This document shows, one piece after another, positions 47,635 to 56,631 of a stretch of DNA of 64,000 nt. Position 1 is the first letter of the stretch. Each line of letters opens with the position of its first letter. A program made the position numbers and the translations under genes. Origin of the DNA: Dactylosporangium roseum (lineage in GTDB: Bacteria > Actinomycetota > Actinomycetes > Mycobacteriales > Micromonosporaceae); assembly GCF_025264685.1 (NCBI RefSeq), contig NZ_CP073721.1:1913001-1977000 (forward strand), read 5' to 3'. The notes under the pieces were generated by a model. The model was not told the DNA's origin. It ran no database searches and saw only the letters and a program-made list of their open reading frames with translations.

Positions 47635-47933
47635 TGAACGCCGAGTACCACCCCGATTGGTGCGCCCGTAACGCATGCACGGCCTACGTCGAGGACGGCG
47701 ACGAACTCCATCGCTCCGAGCCGATGGTGATCAAGACCGACGATCCGACCGTTGACCTGTTCGTCTACAAGACCGCTGGTCCGGACGGCGCCACGGAATA
47801 CATCGAGATGGCGAGGCTGGACGTGCCGACCGAGCAGTCGTGGCACTTGTCTGAACCGGTCCTCGGTACTGAGCTGGTGCTCCCGATGTCCTCGGCCGGC
47901 GCCGTGGTGCGGGCCATGGCCGTGCTGTCCTGA
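47634..47933 (+). CDS. hypothetical protein, DUF6907-like
   Basis: 99-residue protein. It begins MNAEYHPDWCARNACTAYVE, with two Cys in a W-C-x4-C arrangement and a following HRSEPMVI, a pattern seen in small actinobacterial proteins of the DUF6907 kind. The rest is predicted as beta strands (YIEMARLDVPTEQSWHLSEP). ATG 47634 has AAGGAG five bases upstream; ATG 47631 is one codon earlier. Last gene of the XRE group. Confidence 0.7.
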   Translation: MNAEYHPDWCARNACTAYVEDGDELHRSEPMVIKTDDPTVDLFVYKTAGPDGATEYIEMARLDVPTEQSWHLSEPVLGTELVLPMSSAGAVVRAMAVLS

Positions 47934-48302
47934 AGGCTCACTGTGAGCCATAAGTCGCGCACGTAGGCGCCGTTCCTCGCCTCCGTGTCCGGCGCCGTGG
48001 CCGCCCGATGCCGGCGCCTGCGCCGCCAGCAGGGCGAGCCGCGAGCGCTCATGATCGGGAAGCGGTAGCGGCCTCGCCTGACGCTGCCATGCCTCGATCG
48101 CGACTTGCTGTGCTCGGTGACGGATCTGCCCGCTACCCGCAACCGGTGAGTCGACACGCCTGGTCGACGGCTTTTCTGATGGTGAGCCATGTGAACGAGG
48201 CCGGCTCGCCCGCTGCCCGCTCCGCGTCCGTTGCCGGTTTGCGGGGCCGTGTTCCCGCGTCCTCGCCTCGGTCTTGCGGGCTGCGCCGCCGGCCTGAGCC
48301 GG
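47934..48302. other. noncoding stretch ending in direct repeat R2
   Basis: About 370 bases between the XRE group and metE. I see no gene; the frames lack GC-biased codons. The right third is repeat R2. Confidence 0.5.
48212..48297. repeat. direct repeat R2 flanking the XRE gene group
   Basis: 86 bases nearly identical to R1 at 45358-45440, same orientation, ending 6 bases before the metE stop. The two copies enclose 2.77 kb with the XRE regulator and its three small partners. Confidence 0.85.
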
Positions 48303-50492
48303 TCATCGGTGGCCGGGGTCCTCCATGCTCGCCCGGACCGCCCCCGCCGCCGCCACGACGTTGGTCAGCGCCTCCTCCACCTGCTCGTACGTTCTCGTCT
48401 TCAGTCCGCAGTCCGGGTTCACCCAGAGCCGCTCCGCCGGGATAGTGCGCAGCGCGCGCTGCAGCCGGGCGGTAATCTCGGCCCGGCTCGGGATCCGGGG
48501 GGAGTGGATGTCGTAGACACCCGGCCCCAGCCCGCGCCCGAACCCGGGCACGCCGGTGCCCGACCGCGCCGACTCGATGCTGGTGACGTCGGCGTCCAGC
48601 GCGTCGATCGCGGCCGAAACGTCGGCCGCGTTGCTGTAGCACAGGTGGGTGTGGATCTGCGTCGCGTCGCCGGCTCCGCCTGTCGCGTGCCGGTACGCGG
48701 CGACGGCCCATGCGAGGTATTCGTCCTGATCCCCTTTCCGCAGCGGCAACAGCTCGCGCAGGGCCGGCTCGTCCACCTGGATCACCCGGATGCCGGCCGC
48801 TTCCAGGTCCCGCACCTCCTCGCGCACGGCGTCGGCGACCTGCATCGTCACGTCACGCAGCGGCCGGTCGGCGCGGACGAAGCTCCAGGCGACGATCGTC
48901 ACCGGGCCGGTGAGCATGCCCTTCACCGGCCTGCCGGTGAGTGACTGCGCGTAGGTCGCCCAGCGCACCGTGATCGGCGCCGGACGGCGGACGTCGCCGT
49001 GCAGGATCGGCGGCCGGGTGCAGCGCGACCCGTACGACTGCACCCAGCCGTTGCGGGTGACCGCGAAACCGTCGAGGTGCTCGGCGAAGTACTGCACCAT
49101 GTCGTTGCGCTCCGGCTCGCCGTGCACGAGCACGTCGATCCCCAGCCGCTCCTGCAGCGCGACGGCGCGCCCGATCTCCCGCTCGATCAGCGACTCGTAC
49201 TCCTCGCGGCTGCTCCGCCCGGCCGCGAACGCCTGCCGCGCGGCCCGCACCTCGGCCGTCTGCGGAAAGGAGCCGATGGTCGTGACCGGCAGGGTGGGGA
49301 GGTTGAGGTCACGCTGGGCCGCCGCCCGGACGGCGTAGGCGCTGCGCTCCGTCACGCCGGTGTCCGGTCTCCGCCGCGACCCGGCGCCGGTGACCGCGGT
49401 GCCGCCCGTGTCCACTGCGCCGGGTGCGGCCTTCGGGCCGAGCGCGGCGAGCGCGACGATCTCGGCGACCTTCTCCTCCGCGAACGCGAGCCGGCCGGGA
49501 AGGATGTCCTCGCCCCGCAGCGAATACGGCACGTGCAGCAACGAGCACGAGCTGCTCACCCGGGTCGCGCCGGCCGCCGCCATCAGCGCCCGGGCCCGGT
49601 CGAGATCGGTCCGCCACACCTCCCGCCCGGACACGACCCCGGCGACGACCGTCCTGCCCCGCAGGAGTTCGACGTCTTCCGGCACACCGTGCGTCAGGTC
49701 CAGCGCGACCGCCTCCACCGATGTCACCGCGAGGGCCGGCAACGCGTCCGCGATGTCGCCGAAGTACGACGCCACGAGCAGCTTCGGCCGTCGCGGGTGC
49801 CCCGCCAGCCGCCGGTACGCGTGCCGGACCGCGGGCGACCCGCCGTCGGTCACCAGGATCGGCTCGTCGAGCTGCACCCAGCCGACCCCCTCGGCGGCGA
49901 GGAGCGACAACAGCCGCACGTACACGTCGAGGAGGTCGTCGAGCCGGTCGACCGGCGTGAACCCGTCAGGGCTGCCCGGCGCCGCCTGCGCCAGCCGGAG
50001 GAACGTCACCGGCCCGACGAGCACCGGCCGGGTCTCGTGTCCCAGCTCGCGGGCCTCCCGCACCTCGGCGAGCGGCTTGTCGGCCACGGCCCGGAACCGC
50101 GTCCTCGGTCCGATCTCCGGCACCAGGTAGTGGTAGTTGGTATCGAACCACTTCGTCATGCGCAGCGGCGCGACCCCGTCGACACCACGCGCCATGGCGA
50201 AGTACGGGTCCGCGCACTCCCGGTATCGGTCCGGCACCGCGTCGACGAGCATCGCCGTGTCGAGTACCTGGTCGTAGAACGAGAACGTGTTCGACGGCAG
50301 CCCGTCGAGCCCAAGCTCCGCGAGGCGCCGCCAAGTGTCGGCCCGCAGCCGCCGGCCGACGCGCTCGAGGTGGTCACGGCCGGCCCGGCCGTCCCAGTAA
50401 GCCTCCAGGGCGTGCTTCAGCTCACGGTCCGGCCCGATCCGCGGATACCCGAGCACGGTCGAAACAGGAAAGTCATCAGACACGCTGCGCAT
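48303..50492 (-). CDS. metE: cobalamin-independent methionine synthase
   Basis: 729-residue two-barrel enzyme that moves a methyl group from methyltetrahydrofolate-polyglutamate to homocysteine. N-terminal [13 protein letters not shown] start ([20 protein letters not shown]), C-terminal zinc ligands in HTHLCYSN (His, Cys) and [10 protein letters not shown] (Cys), with DIHSPRIPS and [13 protein letters not shown] typical. ATG 50492 has AAGGAG upstream. No B12 riboswitch is seen in the 75-base gap; a divergent LysR gene is the likely regulator. Confidence 0.96.
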   Translation of the reverse strand: MRSVSDDFPVSTVLGYPRIGPDRELKHALEAYWDGRAGRDHLERVGRRLRADTWRRLAELGLDGLPSNTFSFYDQVLDTAMLVDAVPDRYRECADPYFAMARGVDGVAPLRMTKWFDTNYHYLVPEIGPRTRFRAVADKPLAEVREARELGHETRPVLVGPVTFLRLAQAAPGSPDGFTPVDRLDDLLDVYVRLLSLLAAEGVGWVQLDEPILVTDGGSPAVRHAYRRLAGHPRRPKLLVASYFGDIADALPALAVTSVEAVALDLTHGVPEDVELLRGRTVVAGVVSGREVWRTDLDRARALMAAAGATRVSSSCSLLHVPYSLRGEDILPGRLAFAEEKVAEIVALAALGPKAAPGAVDTGGTAVTGAGSRRRPDTGVTERSAYAVRAAAQRDLNLPTLPVTTIGSFPQTAEVRAARQAFAAGRSSREEYESLIEREIGRAVALQERLGIDVLVHGEPERNDMVQYFAEHLDGFAVTRNGWVQSYGSRCTRPPILHGDVRRPAPITVRWATYAQSLTGRPVKGMLTGPVTIVAWSFVRADRPLRDVTMQVADAVREEVRDLEAAGIRVIQVDEPALRELLPLRKGDQDEYLAWAVAAYRHATGGAGDATQIHTHLCYSNAADVSAAIDALDADVTSIESARSGTGVPGFGRGLGPGVYDIHSPRIPSRAEITARLQRALRTIPAERLWVNPDCGLKTRTYEQVEEALTNVVAAAGAVRASMEDPGHR

Positions 50493-50555
50493 CGTGGGTG
50501 CTCCGCTCCTTCCCCGCCCGATCGATAAGCAGCACCAATAGCCGCCGCGGTGTCC

Positions 50556-50561
50556 GATACT
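50556..50561 (+). promoter_or_regulatory. -10 hexamer for the leaderless lysR-type gene
   Basis: GATACT ends six bases before the ATG at 50568. Supports this ATG over a GTG at 50550 in the same frame. Confidence 0.4.
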
Positions 50562-50567
50562 CGGTGC

Positions 50568-51488
50568 ATGGTCGACGGCCCGCCACTGCGCGACATCGGC
50601 TGCTTCGCCCTGGTCGCACGCCGTCTGTCGTTTTCCCGGGCCGCTGCTGAGCTCGGCATGTCCCAGCCCGCGGTGAGCCAGGCCGTCGCCCGGCTGGAGC
50701 GCACGCTGGGCCTGCGCCTGTTCATCCGCACCAGCCGCGAGGTGGCGCTCACCGACGCCGGCCGCGGCCTTCTCCCGCACGCCGAGGCCGTCCTCGACCA
50801 GGCCGCCGCGTTCGCCGCGGAGGCCGCCCGCCTCGCGGTGCCCGCCGCGCCGGGCATTCGCCTGGCTTATGCACCGCTCGTCGGCGGCTTCGCCGCGCGG
50901 ATGGCCCGCCGCCTGGCCGTCCGCAAGCCGCCGGTCGACGTGGAGCTCCGTCCCGCGGGCTGGCAGGCCGCGACCCACGAGCTGACCCATGGGCTGTCCT
51001 CGGCGGCCCTGATGAGCATTCCGTTTCCGCCCGGCCACGCCAGCGCCGCCCGCTTCCACGTGCCGGTCACGCATCTCGCCGTGGCGACGGCCGACCGGCT
51101 GGCCACGGCGGCCCGTGTGTGGCTCGCTCAGGCCGGCCCGCTGCTGGTGCCCCGCGGCCTGCAGCCCTCGCCAGTGGCGGGCCGGCGTCCGGCCACGCGG
51201 CAGGCGGACGCCGTCCAGCGAAGGTCGGACGCGCTGGACGCCGGGGTGCGGCTCGCGCCGGAGGCGGTCGACGATCCGCTCGCCGCGGTCGACCTGGTCG
51301 CGGCCGGCCGGGGCGCGCTGCCCGTGCCGCAGCTCGTGGTGGAGACCGTCCGCCGCCCCGACGTCCGGTTCGTGCCGCTGGCCGACCCGGGGCTGCGGCT
51401 GACCTTCGGTCTGGTGTGGCGGCCGGACCGCCCGACCGAGGACCTGATGGCCCTCGTCCAGGCGGCTCAGGACGGCCTGCGCCGGTGA
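50568..51488 (+). CDS. LysR family regulator, probable metE regulator
   Basis: 306-residue LysR-type protein. The HTH reads [20 protein letters not shown] then [20 protein letters not shown], followed by [21 protein letters not shown]. The effector domain (about residues 90-300) is shorter in conserved motifs. Its 75-base divergent arrangement with metE suggests it controls that gene, as MetR does elsewhere; the effector (perhaps homocysteine) is inferred only. Confidence 0.88.
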   Translation: MVDGPPLRDIGCFALVARRLSFSRAAAELGMSQPAVSQAVARLERTLGLRLFIRTSREVALTDAGRGLLPHAEAVLDQAAAFAAEAARLAVPAAPGIRLAYAPLVGGFAARMARRLAVRKPPVDVELRPAGWQAATHELTHGLSSAALMSIPFPPGHASAARFHVPVTHLAVATADRLATAARVWLAQAGPLLVPRGLQPSPVAGRRPATRQADAVQRRSDALDAGVRLAPEAVDDPLAAVDLVAAGRGALPVPQLVVETVRRPDVRFVPLADPGLRLTFGLVWRPDRPTEDLMALVQAAQDGLRR

Positions 51489-51602
51489 GCCCGGCGTACG
51501 CCGCCCGGCAGCCGTGCCGGCGTGCGTCCACGGAGCCGTCGGCCGGGCCGGGCGCGGGCACCGTGGTGCCGGTGTGTAACCGCCAGGTAAGGTTGGTGAC
51601 CC

Positions 51603-52328
51603 GTGACTACCGTCGACCGCCCGCGCAAGCCCATCCGGACATATCACCCGCGCCGGGGGCGGCTCAGTGGTCGGCATTTCGACGCGTTGGATCGTCTGAG
51701 TGACCGGTTCGGCTTCGCGCCCGGTGCGCCAGTCGACGTGCTGGAGATCGGGTCCGGCATGGGAGAGGCCACGCTGGCGATGGCCGCCGCCGACCCGGCC
51801 CGGCGATACCTTGCCGTCGAGATCCACACCCCCGGCGTGGCCAACCTGCTGGCGCTCATCGAGCAGCACGCCCTGAACAACCTCCGCGTGGTCAGCGTCG
51901 ACGCGCTCGAACTGCTCCGGCATGACATCCCCCTCGAAAGCCTCGCCGCCGTGCATGTCTTCTTCCCCGACCCCTGGCCGAAGGCCCGCCATCACAAGCG
52001 TCGCCTCATCCAGCCGGCCCATGTGGCACTCCTGCGCGACCGTCTTCGGATCGGCGGCGTGCTGCACTGCGCCACCGACGACGTCGGATACGCCGAGTCG
52101 ATGCTCGAAACCCTCGACGCCGACCCGGGCCTCAGGAACCTCCACGACGGCTTCGCCCCGCGCCCCGAGCACCGCCCGCTCACGAAGTTCGAGCAGCGTG
52201 CGCAGCGCGACGGCCGCCCCTCCTTCGACCTGATGTACGTCCGTGGCGGTCCGGAGCGCACCGGGGACGCCGCGGCCCAGGAACACGACGGCCGTCGGGT
52301 CCGGATCGCGGCGGGGGAGCCGGCGTGA
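51603..52328 (+). CDS. trmB: tRNA (guanine-N7-)-methyltransferase
   Basis: 241-residue SAM enzyme that methylates G46 of tRNA. Motif [16 protein letters not shown], then [15 protein letters not shown], the family signature [20 protein letters not shown] and C-terminal [10 protein letters not shown] are all present. GTG 51603 follows a TAAGGT box by nine bases. The stop overlaps the helicase start (GTGA). Confidence 0.95.
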   Translation: MTTVDRPRKPIRTYHPRRGRLSGRHFDALDRLSDRFGFAPGAPVDVLEIGSGMGEATLAMAAADPARRYLAVEIHTPGVANLLALIEQHALNNLRVVSVDALELLRHDIPLESLAAVHVFFPDPWPKARHHKRRLIQPAHVALLRDRLRIGGVLHCATDDVGYAESMLETLDADPGLRNLHDGFAPRPEHRPLTKFEQRAQRDGRPSFDLMYVRGGPERTGDAAAQEHDGRRVRIAAGEPA

Positions 52329-54826
52329 CCGGCCTCGCGAGCCGTGTCCCGCGCGGCGGGGATCCGGACGCCGTTTTCGACGCCTTCGCCGAGTGGGCCA
52401 AGGAACAGGGCCTGAGTCTCTATCCCCACCAGGAAGAGTCGCTCATCGAGATCGTCTCTGGCGCGAACGTCATCCTCAACACGCCCACCGGCTCCGGCAA
52501 GAGCCTCGTCGCCACGGGCGCGCACTTCGCCGCGCTCGCGACCGACCGCACCACCTTCTACACCGCGCCGATCAAGGCGCTCGTCTCCGAGAAGTTCTTC
52601 GCGCTCGTCGACATGTTCGGCGCGGAGAACGTCGGCATGCTCACCGGTGACGCCAGCGTCAACGCGGACGCCCCGATCATCTGCTGCACGGCCGAGATCC
52701 TCGCCAACATCGCGCTGCGCGACGGCGACCAGGCCGACGTCGGCATCGTCGTCATGGACGAGTTCCACTTCTACGCCGACCCCGACCGCGGCTGGGCGTG
52801 GCAGGTGCCGCTGATCGAGCTGCCACAGGCGCAGTTCGTGCTCATGTCGGCGACCCTGGGCGACGTCACCCGCTTCGAGGACGACCTGACCCGCCGCACC
52901 GGCCGGCCGACCGCGGTGGTGAAGAACGCCGAGCGCCCCGTGCCGCTCATGTTCACCTACTCGATGGACCCGCTGCACGAGACGATCGAGGAACTGCTGA
53001 GCACCCGGCAGGCGCCCGTCTACATCGTGCACTTCACGCAGGTCGCCGCGCTCGAACGGGCCCAGGCGCTCATGAGCATCAACGTCTCGACGCGGGCCGA
53101 GAAGGACATGATCGCCGAGACGATCGGCAACTTCCGCTTCACCGCGGGCTTCGGCAAGACGCTGTCGCGCCTCGTCCGCCACGGCATCGGCGTCCACCAC
53201 GCCGGAATGCTGCCGAAGTATCGCCGGCTCGTGGAAACCCTCGCGCAGGCCGGGCTGCTCAAGGTGATCTGCGGGACCGACACCCTGGGCGTCGGCATCA
53301 ACGTGCCGATCCGCACGGTCCTCTTCACGGCCCTGTCGAAGTACGACGGGCAGAAGACCCGGTTGCTTCAGGCACGGGAATTCCACCAGATCGCCGGCCG
53401 GGCCGGTCGCGCCGGATTCGACACGATCGGCACGGTGGTCGTGCAGGCGCCGGAGCACGTCATCGACAACGAGCGCGCACTGGCGAAGGCGGGCGACGAC
53501 CCGAAGAAGCGGCGCAAAGTGGTGCGCAAGAAGCCGCCGGAGGGGTCGATCGGCTGGGGCCGTCCCACATTCGAGCGGCTGGTCGAGGCGGAGCCCGAGC
53601 CGCTGAGGTCGAGCTTCCAGGTGTCGCACGCGATGCTCCTCAACGTGATCAGCCGCCCGGGCGACGCGTTTCAGGCGATGCGCCACCTGCTCACCGAGAA
53701 CCACGAGGACGTCCACGCCCAGCGCCGGCTGATCCGCCGGGCCATCGCCATCTACCGGGCGCTGCTCGCCGGCGGCGTCGTGGAGCAGCTCGACGAGCCG
53801 GACGAGGAGGGCCGCCGCGTGCGGCTCACCGTCGACCTGCAGATGGACTTCGCGCTCAACCAGCCGCTGTCGCCCTTCGCGCTGGCCGCGATCGAGCTGC
53901 TCGACCGCGAGGCGCCGGCCTACGCCCTCGACGTGCTGTCGGTGATCGAGTCCACATTGGATGATCCGCGGCAGGTGCTGTCGGCGCAGCAGTTCAAGGC
54001 GCGCGGCGAGGCCGTCGCGGCGATGAAGGCGGACGGCATCGAATACGAGGAGCGGCTCGAACTGCTCGACTCGGTGACCTACCCGAAGCCGCTCGTGGAC
54101 CTGCTCGACAACGCCTACCACCTCTACAAGCAGGGCCACCCGTGGGTCGCCGACTACCATCTCTCGCCCAAGTCGGTGGTCCGCGACATGTACGAGCGGG
54201 CGATGACGTTCGTCGAATACGTCAACTTCTACAGTCTTCCCCGCTCCGAGGGCCTCGTCCTGCGCTACCTCGCCGACGCCTTCAAGGCGCTGCGCCAGAC
54301 GGTGCCCGAGGACGCGCGCACCGACGAACTCACCGACATCATCGAGTGGCTGGGGGAGCTGGTCCGTCAGGTCGACTCCAGCCTCATCGACGAGTGGGAG
54401 CGGCTGCGCAACCCCACCGACGAGAAGCCCGTCGTGGTCGACGACCGCCCGCCGGCGGTCACCCGCAACCTGCGGGCCTTCCGCGTGCTGGTGCGTAACG
54501 CACTCTTCCGCCGGGTGGAACTGGCGGCGCTGCGCCGTTACGACGAGCTCGGCGAGCTGGACGGCGAGCACGGGTTCACCTCCGATGTGTGGCGGGACGC
54601 GATCGAGGACTACTTCGAGGAGTACGACAGCCTGGGTGTCGGCCCGGACGCCCGCGGCCCGGCGCTGCTGGTCATCGACCAGAAGCCGGACCGCTGGCAG
54701 GTCCGCCAGATCTTCGACGACCCGGCGGGTGACCGCGACTGGGCGATCGTCGCCGAGGTGGACCTGGCCGAGTCGGACGCGCTGGGCGCCGCCGCCGTGC
54801 GAGTCCTGTCGGTGGGCCCGGCCTGA
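52325..54826 (+). CDS. DEAD/DEAH helicase with DUF3516 C-terminus (Ski2-like)
   Basis: 833-residue RNA or DNA helicase common in actinobacteria. Motif [15 protein letters not shown], Ia [38 protein letters not shown], and [17 protein letters not shown] are all intact. The C-terminal third (about residues 400-833) is the DUF3516 region. Gene order trmB-helicase with GTGA overlap suggests an RNA metabolism role (inference). Confidence 0.92.
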   Translation: MTGLASRVPRGGDPDAVFDAFAEWAKEQGLSLYPHQEESLIEIVSGANVILNTPTGSGKSLVATGAHFAALATDRTTFYTAPIKALVSEKFFALVDMFGAENVGMLTGDASVNADAPIICCTAEILANIALRDGDQADVGIVVMDEFHFYADPDRGWAWQVPLIELPQAQFVLMSATLGDVTRFEDDLTRRTGRPTAVVKNAERPVPLMFTYSMDPLHETIEELLSTRQAPVYIVHFTQVAALERAQALMSINVSTRAEKDMIAETIGNFRFTAGFGKTLSRLVRHGIGVHHAGMLPKYRRLVETLAQAGLLKVICGTDTLGVGINVPIRTVLFTALSKYDGQKTRLLQAREFHQIAGRAGRAGFDTIGTVVVQAPEHVIDNERALAKAGDDPKKRRKVVRKKPPEGSIGWGRPTFERLVEAEPEPLRSSFQVSHAMLLNVISRPGDAFQAMRHLLTENHEDVHAQRRLIRRAIAIYRALLAGGVVEQLDEPDEEGRRVRLTVDLQMDFALNQPLSPFALAAIELLDREAPAYALDVLSVIESTLDDPRQVLSAQQFKARGEAVAAMKADGIEYEERLELLDSVTYPKPLVDLLDNAYHLYKQGHPWVADYHLSPKSVVRDMYERAMTFVEYVNFYSLPRSEGLVLRYLADAFKALRQTVPEDARTDELTDIIEWLGELVRQVDSSLIDEWERLRNPTDEKPVVVDDRPPAVTRNLRAFRVLVRNALFRRVELAALRRYDELGELDGEHGFTSDVWRDAIEDYFEEYDSLGVGPDARGPALLVIDQKPDRWQVRQIFDDPAGDRDWAIVAEVDLAESDALGAAAVRVLSVGPA

Positions 54827-54833
54827 CCGGCTC

Positions 54834-54849
54834 CCGGCAACGCTGCCGG
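54834..54849. terminator. small hairpin between convergent genes
   Basis: 6-bp stem CCGGCA/TGCCGG with a 4-base loop, between the helicase and hydrolase stops. Weak but well placed. Confidence 0.35.
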
Positions 54850-54856
54850 TGACGGA

Positions 54857-55903
54857 TCAGGCGGCGACGGCGCGCAGGGCGGCCAGGAACCGCTGCGGCT
54901 GGGTGAAGGCCGCGAAGTGGCTGGCGCCCTCGATCAGCACGAGGGACTTGTGCGGCGCCTCGACCTCGTCGAAGTACGACACCGCGGGACCCGTCAGGGT
55001 CACCACGTCCTGAGCGCCCTGGAACAGGTGGAACGGGATCTCGAATCTGGAGCCGAGCACCCGCGCGTCGAAGCGTATGAACTGCTCGAACATCGCGTCG
55101 CGCACCTTGCCGAACCCCTTCAGCCAGGCCATGACGTCGAGCAGCGAATAGTCCGGCTTGGTCAGCAGCAGCGGGAAGAGCAGCTTGAACACCCCGTTGG
55201 GCGTGGTCGGGTCGGTGGCCATGGTCCACTGCATCCGCCGGCCCCACGCCGCGACGTCCCAGGTGCGCGGGTCCTCGTCGAGCGTCTCCAGCGCCGCGAC
55301 CCCCTTGTGGTTGCCCGCGGCGCGCAGCCGTGCCAGAGTGGCGAGCCGCGACTGCCGCTCGTTGGCGACCATGTCGACGTAGAAGTCGGTCCCGACATAC
55401 GCGCTGAACAGGTCCGGTCGTCGTTGCGCCATCGGCAGTCCGACGATGGTGCCCATCGAGCCCGCCATCAGGATCAGCTTGTCCTTCCGCAGGTGGCGAC
55501 GCAGGTATTCGGCGACCTCGATGCCGTCCTCCGCCATCCGCTCGAACGTCAGCTCCTCGGCCGGCGGCCAGCCGTTGCGGCGCAGGGTGCGCCCCGCCCC
55601 GCGCCGGTCCCAGTGCACGACGGTGAAATGCTTCTCCCACTCGCGCAGGACCGGGGTGAACACGGAATAGGGCGAGCCGGGGCCGCCGTGGACGACGAGC
55701 AGCACCGGATTGGCCCGGTCCTCGCCGCGGATCTGCAGCCACTGCTGCGTGCCGCCGATCGTGACGTAACGCCCCTCGACCACGGCGTCGGGGGTGTCGA
55801 TGCGCGCCTCGAGGGCGCGGCGGTGCTTGCGGGCGGCGCGATAGGCCAGCGGTGCGCCGACGACGACGGCGGCGGCGATGGCGACGAGTGCGACGACGAA
55901 CAT
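54857..55903 (-). CDS. alpha/beta hydrolase, N-terminally membrane anchored
   Basis: 348-residue alpha/beta-fold protein related to proline iminopeptidases. One N-terminal membrane helix (VVALVAIAAAVVVGAPLAY). Oxyanion region LVVHGGPGSPYSVFTP, nucleophile elbow ILMAGSMGTIVG with Ser in GSMG, and a late His in IEGASHFAAF. Substrate unknown. ATG follows GGAGG. Divergent from a TetR gene that probably controls it; the two promoters share a -35 box. Confidence 0.87.
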   Translation of the reverse strand: MFVVALVAIAAAVVVGAPLAYRAARKHRRALEARIDTPDAVVEGRYVTIGGTQQWLQIRGEDRANPVLLVVHGGPGSPYSVFTPVLREWEKHFTVVHWDRRGAGRTLRRNGWPPAEELTFERMAEDGIEVAEYLRRHLRKDKLILMAGSMGTIVGLPMAQRRPDLFSAYVGTDFYVDMVANERQSRLATLARLRAAGNHKGVAALETLDEDPRTWDVAAWGRRMQWTMATDPTTPNGVFKLLFPLLLTKPDYSLLDVMAWLKGFGKVRDAMFEQFIRFDARVLGSRFEIPFHLFQGAQDVVTLTGPAVSYFDEVEAPHKSLVLIEGASHFAAFTQPQRFLAALRAVAA

Positions 55904-55935
55904 GACGCCCTCCGGGGGTCGGGGTGGATGGGAAG

Positions 55936-55989
55936 ACTGTACGGAGTTCTTAGACGTTTTTGCAAGACGGATGTGTGAGACGGTACGAT
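55936..55989. promoter_or_regulatory. divergent promoters sharing a palindromic -35 box
   Basis: TTGCAA at 55960-55965 is its own complement. Rightward, an 18-base spacer leads to TACGAT (55984-55989), seven bases before the TetR ATG. Leftward, an 18-base spacer leads to TACAGT (55941-55936 on the minus strand), which would start the hydrolase transcript. Identical geometry both ways. Confidence 0.6.
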
Positions 55990-55996
55990 CAACGCC

Positions 55997-56602
55997 ATGG
56001 GTAACCGGGACAAGCTTCTTGAGGGCGCGCTGCGGTGCCTCCACGAGAAGGGCTTCGCGCAGACCACCGCACGCGACATCGCCACGGCCGCGGGCGTGAG
56101 CCTGGCCGCGATCGGATACCACTTCGGCACCACCGAGGCGCTGCTCAACGCCGCGCTCATCCGGGCGATGGAGAACTGGGGGGAGGAGCTGGACGAGGCG
56201 CTCAACGACGAGCGCGACGCGGCACTCCCGCCGGCCGAGCGGTTCGTCGCCGTGTGGACGCGGGTGATCGACTCCGTCACCGCCAACCGGCCGCTGTGGA
56301 CCACGCAGTTCGAGCTGGTCACGCAGATCGGTCATCACCCCGAGCGCGCGCTGCAGTGGAACGAGGCGCAGGACGAGGCGCAGTTCGGCCTCGCGGAGCT
56401 GTTCCACGGCATCGACGCCGATGGGGAGCCCGAGCTGGCCCGCATCGTCGGAGGGCTGTATCAGGCGCTGCTCACCGGCGTGGTGGTGCAGCACATCGTC
56501 TCCCCGGAGGTCGCGATGAGCGGGAGTGACCTGATCACCGCGCTGCGTGAGGTCGCCAGACGCCTCGGCGGGGAGAGACGCGATCTCCAGAAAAGCGTGT
56601 AA
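55997..56602 (+). CDS. TetR/AcrR family regulator
   Basis: 201-residue repressor-type protein. The HTH region (GALRCLHEKGFAQTTARDIA then AGVSLAAIGYHFGTTEALL) is standard; the C-terminal ligand domain is not assignable. Probably leaderless and probably a repressor of itself and the divergent hydrolase (inference from arrangement). The catalase gene begins 29 bases after its stop and may be cotranscribed. Confidence 0.88.
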   Translation: MGNRDKLLEGALRCLHEKGFAQTTARDIATAAGVSLAAIGYHFGTTEALLNAALIRAMENWGEELDEALNDERDAALPPAERFVAVWTRVIDSVTANRPLWTTQFELVTQIGHHPERALQWNEAQDEAQFGLAELFHGIDADGEPELARIVGGLYQALLTGVVVQHIVSPEVAMSGSDLITALREVARRLGGERRDLQKSV

Positions 56603-56631
56603 AACGGGTTGAATGTGGTAGCCCGGAAGCC

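Noticed and set aside
50493..50567. Cobalamin riboswitch before metE
   Set aside because: The gap to the LysR gene is only 75 bases, too short for a B12 riboswitch, and no B12-box was seen.
48303..52286. A single 1327-codon minus-strand frame over metE, the LysR gene and trmB
   Set aside because: Only the part from 50492 down matches MetE. The rest is antisense to two well-supported genes and is Arg/Gly/His-rich, as expected for a shadow frame in GC-rich DNA.
51992..54571. 859-codon minus-strand frame antisense to the DUF3516 helicase
   Set aside because: Shadow frame: composition typical of antisense GC-rich coding sequence and no recognisable domain.
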